Source: Tupaia tana (Eukaryota; Chordata; Mammalia; Scandentia; Tupaiidae). From it: 64,000 nucleotides of DNA. The notes under the pieces were generated by a model that saw nothing but the letters and a program-made list of their open reading frames with translations, was not told the origin of the DNA and made no database searches. Below, one piece after another: positions 58,177 to 64,000 of this stretch (positions are counted from its first letter, which is position 1; the number at the start of each line of letters is the position of its first letter). The stretch is from assembly GCA_026018925.1 (NCBI GenBank), contig JAKSZU010000006.1, positions 190,475,449 to 190,539,448 on the forward strand, written 5' to 3'. A program made the position numbers and the translations under genes.

Positions 58177-59152
58177 GTGAACAAGGACTGTGACCAATGG
58201 GATACAGATACTGTTGACCTCCCCGTAAGGCATAAACTTTGAATGGTTTGATATTGATTGCTTTAGCTCATGAAAACTTGCTGAAAAGTGAATTTTAGTC
58301 TCTTGACACTACTGTGTTGTATTCACGGAAAAGTTTTAAATACTCATACACAGCTACTCTTTCTACATCAAATGGTCCCAGTATAATAAATAACAAAACA
58401 AAACAAGGGTATCATTTAACTAGTTCAATACTAGATGTTGTGGATACCATACTGATCAAGCCAGCTTATTGTGTTGTTTCAGAAGTTCACATCACTGCCT
58501 ATACCCATTAATTTTGTCAAACTCTCTTTATAAACTTTATTTAAAAAATAAAATTAAAGCTTTTCTTCTTAATTGATATATTGTTAGGATAAGTTCATAT
58601 CCAACAAAAATAATCACTATATAAAAAAGTGATCTAATTTAAAAACAATTTGATTTTTTTACCCAAAACGATAATTAAATTATACTGTAGAAAAATAATT
58701 TACTCAGAAAACTGACCAGCTTAAGGCTTAGTAGGACTGCAGCCATTTTGAAACTGAGAAAAGCCTCTAAGAACATAAATATGACCAAGTGCTGAGCCTT
58801 GTGAGATCTGTTTGAGGAACGGTCAGATGAGAAACCAGGAATGGGTATTTGAGGAATCAGAATACTCAGCAGAAAATGATTGAATCTGGTTATAGTGAGA
58901 AATGATTGGCAAGTGCTTGTATCTTTTACTTCTAATTACTAAGAACATGTTGCACTTTTTGAGACAGTTTGAAGGTATTCACTTTCTATGTGTAACCAGT
59001 TATAGAAATCAACTCCCTTCTCTAGCCTTTACCTCTCATTTCAGTGACAGATGGTTTGCAAGAAGCAGCTGGACTTAGTTGACTGGGAACATTAGTTTGC
59101 AATGTTTTACTTATGGCATTTTTTATATTCAAGAATATTAATAAATCCATGA

Positions 59153-59402
59153 TGGGACCAGTGAGTGGCATAATGGTTACGTCGCTGGACTCCCACCTAG
59201 TTGACAGTGGTTTGAGTCCTGAACCTGGTGTCTTGAAACTCACACTGGACCTGCGTGCATGTATACTCAAAATCCTGAGAAGAGAATGGAGAAGGGATTG
59301 CAGCGTGGCTATCTCCCCTGGAGGGTGATTTCTCGCTTTCTTTCTGTATCTCTGGCGAATGTATGAACCCTACAGCAAAAGTCTCAAAAAAAAAAAAAAA
59401 AA
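59153..59402 (+). mobile_element. Type 1 SINE with TSD
   Basis: GGGACCAGTGAGTGGCATAATGG, B-box GGTTTGAGTCC, CCCTACAGCAAAAGTC and poly-A. TSD AAATCCATGA is exact at 59143-59152 and 59403-59412. Confidence 0.93.
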
Positions 59403-59429
59403 AAATCCATGAAGTTATGTGCTCTATTT

Positions 59430-59461
59430 CTTTTTTTTTTTGGAAAAAAAAAAAAAAAAAA
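59430..59461. repeat. T-run facing A-run
   Basis: Eleven T, GG, then about 19 A: a self-complementary homopolymer pair 30 bp after a SINE tail. Confidence 0.9.
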
Positions 59462-59949
59462 CAACTATAGAAAATGGCATTAACACACTTTTCATTGGGT
59501 ATATTTGTGAAGTATCACAAGTGCTAATTTGGAAAAGATAATTATACTATGAAGTATTTCATTAGAGATTTTCTACTTTATCAAATTACTATAGTTCATT
59601 TATCTTGCAGAATAAAAATTAATTTTATCTTATTGTTTATTTTCAAGAGCACTGAAAATGTAAAATTGCTAAATAGTACAAGTAGATCTCTTAATAACAA
59701 TGAACCACTTTCTCATTATCAAGATGATAAAAGAGCTATCGTTCACCATTGTTAAGTGAATTGTATTAATAATGATGCTATCTGCAATGCCTGATTGATT
59801 TAAAGTGTTGCTTTCATTCTTTGAAAAATTCAAATGAAATCCAAAACTTTTATATGTTATTTCAGAAATAGTAGATTTAAGTTAGACACTTTTTTATGTC
59901 TGATAATTTTATTGAGTATATTAAAAGTCTTTCAACAGGTAATTAAGAA

Positions 59950-60113
59950 TAAGAATGGCTTAGTAAATGTATTTCAATTATTGTTGATGATGTACATGAT
60001 AATATCAATATCTTGACTAATATATGCCCTTTTTGCATTGGGAAAAACCATTTTGTATGTTCTAAAGATGAATACTGACTAAATATGAATTACAAAAAAT
60101 TAAAATTTAAAAC
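59950..60113 (+). mobile_element. LINE 3' end, class A
   Basis: TGCATTGGGAAAAACCATTTTGTATGTTCTAAAGATGAATACTGACTAAAT aligns with the class A terminus, then an A-rich tail. More diverged than the copy at 61.1 kb. Confidence 0.6.
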
Positions 60114-60127
60114 ATTCTTGCTCTTGA

Positions 60128-60390
60128 TTTTTTTTGGGGGGTGGAGGTAGAGATTTTTGCCTTAGGGCATGTGTGCTTGCTGGAGAGAGAGACAGAGAGA
60201 GAGAGAAAGTGAGAAATCACTTCCCAGGGGGATGGCTGCATGACAATCCCTTCTCCTCCATTCTCCTCCTGGAATCTTGGGTGCGCAAGCTCACATGCCT
60301 GGCATGAGGTTTGAGCCACGGGTCCATGACTTGTACTGCAGGTGGTCATGTGGGAGTCCAGCAAAGTACTGCTATGCCATCTGCTGGCCC
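60128..60390 (-). mobile_element. Type 1 SINE
   Basis: TTTTTTTTGGGGGGTGGAGG, GCTTGCTGGAGAGAGAGACAG, CTCCTCCATTCTCCTCCTGG and end GCCATCTGCTGGCCCC. Confidence 0.9.
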
Positions 60391-60904
60391 CTAACTCTTG
60401 AAACAATTTTTAAAAGACAAAACATAATTATTGAAATTTTAATATATTTATTTCACTAAAATTTCTATTGTTAAAAAATAATTAGTATTTTTACATTTAT
60501 CATGATAATGCTAAAATCTTTTCATTCTCATGGAGTAATTTTCAACTTTGTCTTTCTTCAGTTCTCACCTTGAAATATGATAGATAATGTTCCTTGTTTA
60601 AGACAGAAAAAGAATGGGATTCAGAAGTGAAATCGAAGAGTCATGTTAATCATGGCATAAAGTCAAATGAGAGAAGGATATTTATCTATCCATTCATTCC
60701 ACAAATAAGCTTTGAGAGTTAGCTTCTTTATTGGACACATATAAAGACAAATGAAAACATGAACCTTGACATTTTACAACTTTTTCAGCATTAATACTGG
60801 ATATAAATCAACGATGTCTTACTGGCTAGAACGTGTGCACAAATGCACTGTGACTAGATGATTACTCTGTTTTGGTTAATCAAGGAAATAAATAGTAAAG
60901 AGTC

Positions 60905-61126
60905 ATCTTTCTCCTAAGTCTAAACCTAGGGTACATCAATAATATCAAGAACGTTTAGTAACTATTAAGATAATAAATTATGAAAAATTATCTGCTAATG
61001 ACAATGTATATGGTGCTAATATATAATGTATATAGACTAATATACAGAGTATTCATGATGGGAAAGTCCATTTTGTATTCTGTAAAGGTGTACAGTGATT
61101 GAATAAAAAATAAAAAAAAAAACTGA
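60905..61126 (+). mobile_element. LINE 3' end, class A
   Basis: ATACAGAGTATTCATGATGG, GAAAGTCCATTTTGTATTCTG, GGTGTACAGTGATTGAATAA and poly-A. Confidence 0.7.
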
Positions 61127-61441
61127 AGAATGAGTTTAGATAAGTCATAAACATGGAGTTTAAAAAAATTCAGACAGAATAAAGCGATTTAAGATTGAGA
61201 AAAATTAAATTATTTGGTTAAAATCACATTAAAATATGAGCCTTTATTTACTTTTAGAGACAGAATTTTACTTCTCATGATCTAAGACTGTGGTATTTTT
61301 TCTGTTATTTAATAAAAAGAAGTAATTAGTGATTACACATTGTTTTGCATCTTTCATTTCTTTATGCTTAAAAGAGAGAAAAATCTCTTTACTGTTATAT
61401 TCATGCAATCAGAAGTTGCTAGATAATTATTTTTGATAAGG

Positions 61442-61491
61442 CATCTTATCATTCTTCTTGTCATCTTGTCATTCTTCATCTTGTCATTCTT
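61442..61491 (+). repeat. 15-bp tandem repeat, three units
   Basis: CATCTTATCATTCTT, then CATCTTGTCATTCTT twice, with a 5-bp spacer after the first. Confidence 0.9.
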
Positions 61492-62064
61492 CTGTTTTCG
61501 GTTATTACTTAACTTTTAAAAACCTCAAATTTTTTATATTCTTTAGTAAAAAACTATTCAGACACAATTCTCTAAGGTATTAAATCTAAATAGCAATATG
61601 TAAATAATTGTTAAGATTATTTAAGAAATTTAATACATAGTGTATATAAACCATAAATAATAGAAATTTAACTTCCCTAATTTGGAGAGTGAAGCTTAGA
61701 GTAAGAAAGTAAGGTTAAAAAATATAAGCAAAGAGGAAAAAAAAAACTAGAAAAATACTACCAAAAAAAGAGTAAGTATTTTTAAAAAATTAATTTAAAG
61801 AGAAAGAGCATGAGACAGAGAGACAGCCAGCCAGAGACAGCGAGAAGATGGAGGTCATTCTACCTTGTCTGAATATTTTGTGAGTCTAGGAGATGGGTTT
61901 AGAGCATGCTTCCCTGAACTCACCAGGGCTATTAAAACCTCACATATATTGCTTATTCTACATTACTTTTATTTCTTTCTACTCAATTTATTTTCTTACA
62001 ATTTTACGTTAAAACTTAAAAGTCCTCTTTTTGTACCTTCCTATTTTGTTTACTTTGTTATCTT

Positions 62065-62248
62065 TTTTTATAAAGAATTATTTATTTATTTGTTTGTTAT
62101 TATTATCATTTTTTAATTTGCTATAGTACACTTGTACTTACTAGAAACAGACAGAGAGAGAGAAAACAAGCTGTCAGATCTGGGACTTGAACAGTGGTCA
62201 GACATGTGGTAGTCTAGTACCTCATCCACCATGCCACCTGCTGGCCCC
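62065..62248 (-). mobile_element. Type 2 SINE with exact TSD
   Basis: ATTTATTTATTTGTTTG tail, AATTTGCTATAGTACACTTG, head GGACTTGAACAGTGGTCAG and CACCTGCTGGCCCC. TSD TACTTTGTTATCTT is exact at 62051-62064 and 62249-62262. Confidence 0.93.
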
Positions 62249-62330
62249 TACTTTGTTATCTTATTTATGCTTAAATTTGCAAATGATTTTTAATATACTA
62301 ATTGTCTAAAGGGTATAGAAATGCAGTATA

Positions 62331-62587
62331 TAGATGTAAATACCAGATATAGTGTGTGTGAAAGAGGAGGGTCTGAGGAAGGACATTTGGGAGAGGGACC
62401 GGGAGGCAAAGTATTAATGGCACAAAGAGGTGTGGTATTATCTGTTGAAGATATTTTGTAGTTTTATCAACAGTACTAGGGAAAAATGTTCACCTGTTGA
62501 AATATTCATCTTGTAAGACAAATAATAATGTGATTGAATGTACGGAAGAAAATGAAATGAAAAAAATAAAAGAAGAAGAAAAAAAGC
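62331..62587 (+). mobile_element. LINE 3' end, class B
   Basis: CTGAGGAAGGACATTTGGGA, CTGTTGAAGATATTTTGTAG, GGGAAAAATGTTCACCTGTTG, TAATGTGATTGAATGTACGG and A-rich tail. Aligns with the antisense copy at 23470-23790. Confidence 0.75.
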
Positions 62588-63374
62588 AATATGCTGTGTC
62601 CTGTGTTCAATTTATAATTTTGGTACAATAACAATTATATACTAATATAATCCACATTCTCTCACTTTTGTTCGAATAATTAGAGAATACATTATCCCTT
62701 ATTACACCCTGCCTCATATTTCTTCCATTATTAACACCCACGCCTCATTTTACCATTGCTTTGTTTCAATTTGTTGCCTAGTTATCCCTTCCTTAGCTGC
62801 CTTTGTGGTCTCTGATATATTTATTTAATTCCCAAAACATGTAATTTTCATATAACCAATTTTTGGATTTTTTCTAAACCCAATGTAATGATTTTCCAGT
62901 CCTGTCTAAAACCTTGTGACAATTATTAATAACTAGACATAATTTTGTGCATATTATAAATACCACAATTTTGCAACAGTATACTATTTTGTAAAGCCAC
63001 ACTAAAGTATATCAGCTATTTTGTCTCATAATTATTGTACCCTTAATAAAAGTGGCTATTTTATAAGAAAAATCTTAAAAATACATTATAATTACTAAAA
63101 CTTATAGAGAGTAAATTTCTAATGAATAGAACTTATCAAATTGATGTGTAAGATTTACAGAAAATAGACAAAATAAAAGCAATCTTTTCATCCAAAAATA
63201 TTTTAAGTAGTTCTATATATCATGAATAATAGCAGCTATAGCCATTGTTATTGCATTGTTTTGCATTCCTTGGAAGAAACTTTGTCTAGAATATTTCACT
63301 AAAAGAGTGATTTAATAGACATTCATAGTTTTATCTGCATGTTCATAGTATTAACTCCTCTCCTACTACTATTT

Positions 63375-63630
63375 TTATTTTTATTAGCACATGCACTTAC
63401 CAGAAAGAAAGAGAGAGAGAAAGAGCATGTGTGCATTTGTCAATTGAGTGTAGTTATGCATTATATTTTTTTCCTCCATTGGTTGTCCTGGCAGGACTTT
63501 CAGGACAAATGCACATGTGTCCAGTGTGTTTTTCTCACCAGCAGGGTTGATATTTGAACTGTGGTTGACCACATGGAATCCGGCTCCCTACACACTGCAC
63601 TTAATGACTCTGATACAGGAATGGCCCTAC
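63375..63630 (-). mobile_element. Divergent type 1 SINE
   Basis: AGCACATGCACTTACCAGAAAG, AATGCACATGTGTCCAGTG, TTTGAACTGTGGTTGACCAC and a degraded end. Confidence 0.7.
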
Positions 63631-64000
63631 TTTCTGCTTTTTAAACTATCTCCTCGCCACTCACCTTTATTGCATAAAATTTCACATTCCATAAGTATGT
63701 TTTATGATTTCATGTACTGGTTTTCAAAATAAATTAAATAATTTGATGTCATATGTTATGTTCATTTATATAAATCCAGGCCTAATAGCAATACTCATTG
63801 GTTGAGATCCACCTCAGCATTCTTTATTAACAATGTACCTATGAATTAGTGCTAAAAGAAAAGTATTTTCATATGGATTTATGTAATATCCTGGGTCATA
63901 ATGTGCGATTAGGGACAAGATTAAAATGATAAGTCATGCAAAACCATGTTTACAGCTTTGGTGAAGATTCTTAATTCTGGGTATTGGGAAAGGGCAAAAG

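Noticed and set aside
61795-61860. Short GAGACAGAGAGACAG tract as another SINE
   Set aside because: Lacks a tRNA-like head and the rest of the body; could be simple sequence.
1-64000. CRISPR-like regular repeats
   Set aside because: The interspersed repeats are SINEs in both orientations at irregular spacing with TSDs; the genome is mammalian.

Overview
The window looks like a placental-mammal gene desert. It is AT-rich and full of A/T homopolymers and (CA)n/(TC)n microsatellites. It carries old mammalian repeat fossils (MIR, L2, MER5A-like hAT elements, an MLT1-like LTR, L1M-type L1 ends) beneath a dense layer of young tRNA-derived SINEs. I see no complete protein-coding gene, rRNA, true tRNA or CRISPR array. 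The open reading frames of 60-230 codons are mostly SINE sequence, microsatellite or chance. The species cannot be fixed from sequence alone. The SINE is not Alu, B1/B2, carnivore CAN, horse ERE, rabbit C or ruminant Bov-tA as I know them; a colugo (Dermoptera), whose genome is known for tRNA-derived CYN SINEs, is a guess.

About 43 SINE copies cover roughly 10 kb. Type 1 (~250 bp) has a tRNA-like head with A and B boxes, a body with a C6-T-G6 palindrome, a TCTCTGTCTG-rich 3' part, a GCGCCCTATAGCAAAA terminus and a poly-A tail. Type 2 (~165-200 bp) has a related head joined directly to a (TC)n tract and a short AT-rich tail. Many copies keep direct target-site duplications (TSDs) of 10-17 bp. 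Nested insertions show that type 2 jumped into type 1.

Layout. 1-2.7 kb: SINEs, an L1 with a 5' inversion, and a MIR split by a short LINE end. 4.9-6.6 kb: a young SINE and an antisense L2. 8.6-16.2 kb: a SINE cluster, an L1 ORF2 remnant and a SINE split by two LINE ends. 16.6-19.3 kb: MIRs and a ~1.5 kb sense L2 broken by a SINE. 20.4-24.8 kb: SINEs, including a nest. 26.5-30 kb: L1M end, MLT1-like LTR, minisatellite, SINEs, one candidate exon on the minus strand (28.54-28.74 kb) and a MER5A split by a SINE. 31.2-36 kb: L2 blocks, an LTR, a mariner-like MITE. 36-38.8 kb: endogenous-retrovirus/LTR mosaic and a second MITE. 38.8-64 kb: mostly AT-rich unique sequence with scattered SINEs and LINE ends.

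Nothing here reads as a new multi-gene system. The items most worth checking are the candidate exon, a ~60 bp segment apparently copied from a MER5A element into an LTR 2.5 kb away, the two palindromic MITEs, the L1 inversions, and the biology of the young SINE family (tail repeats, box-less copies).
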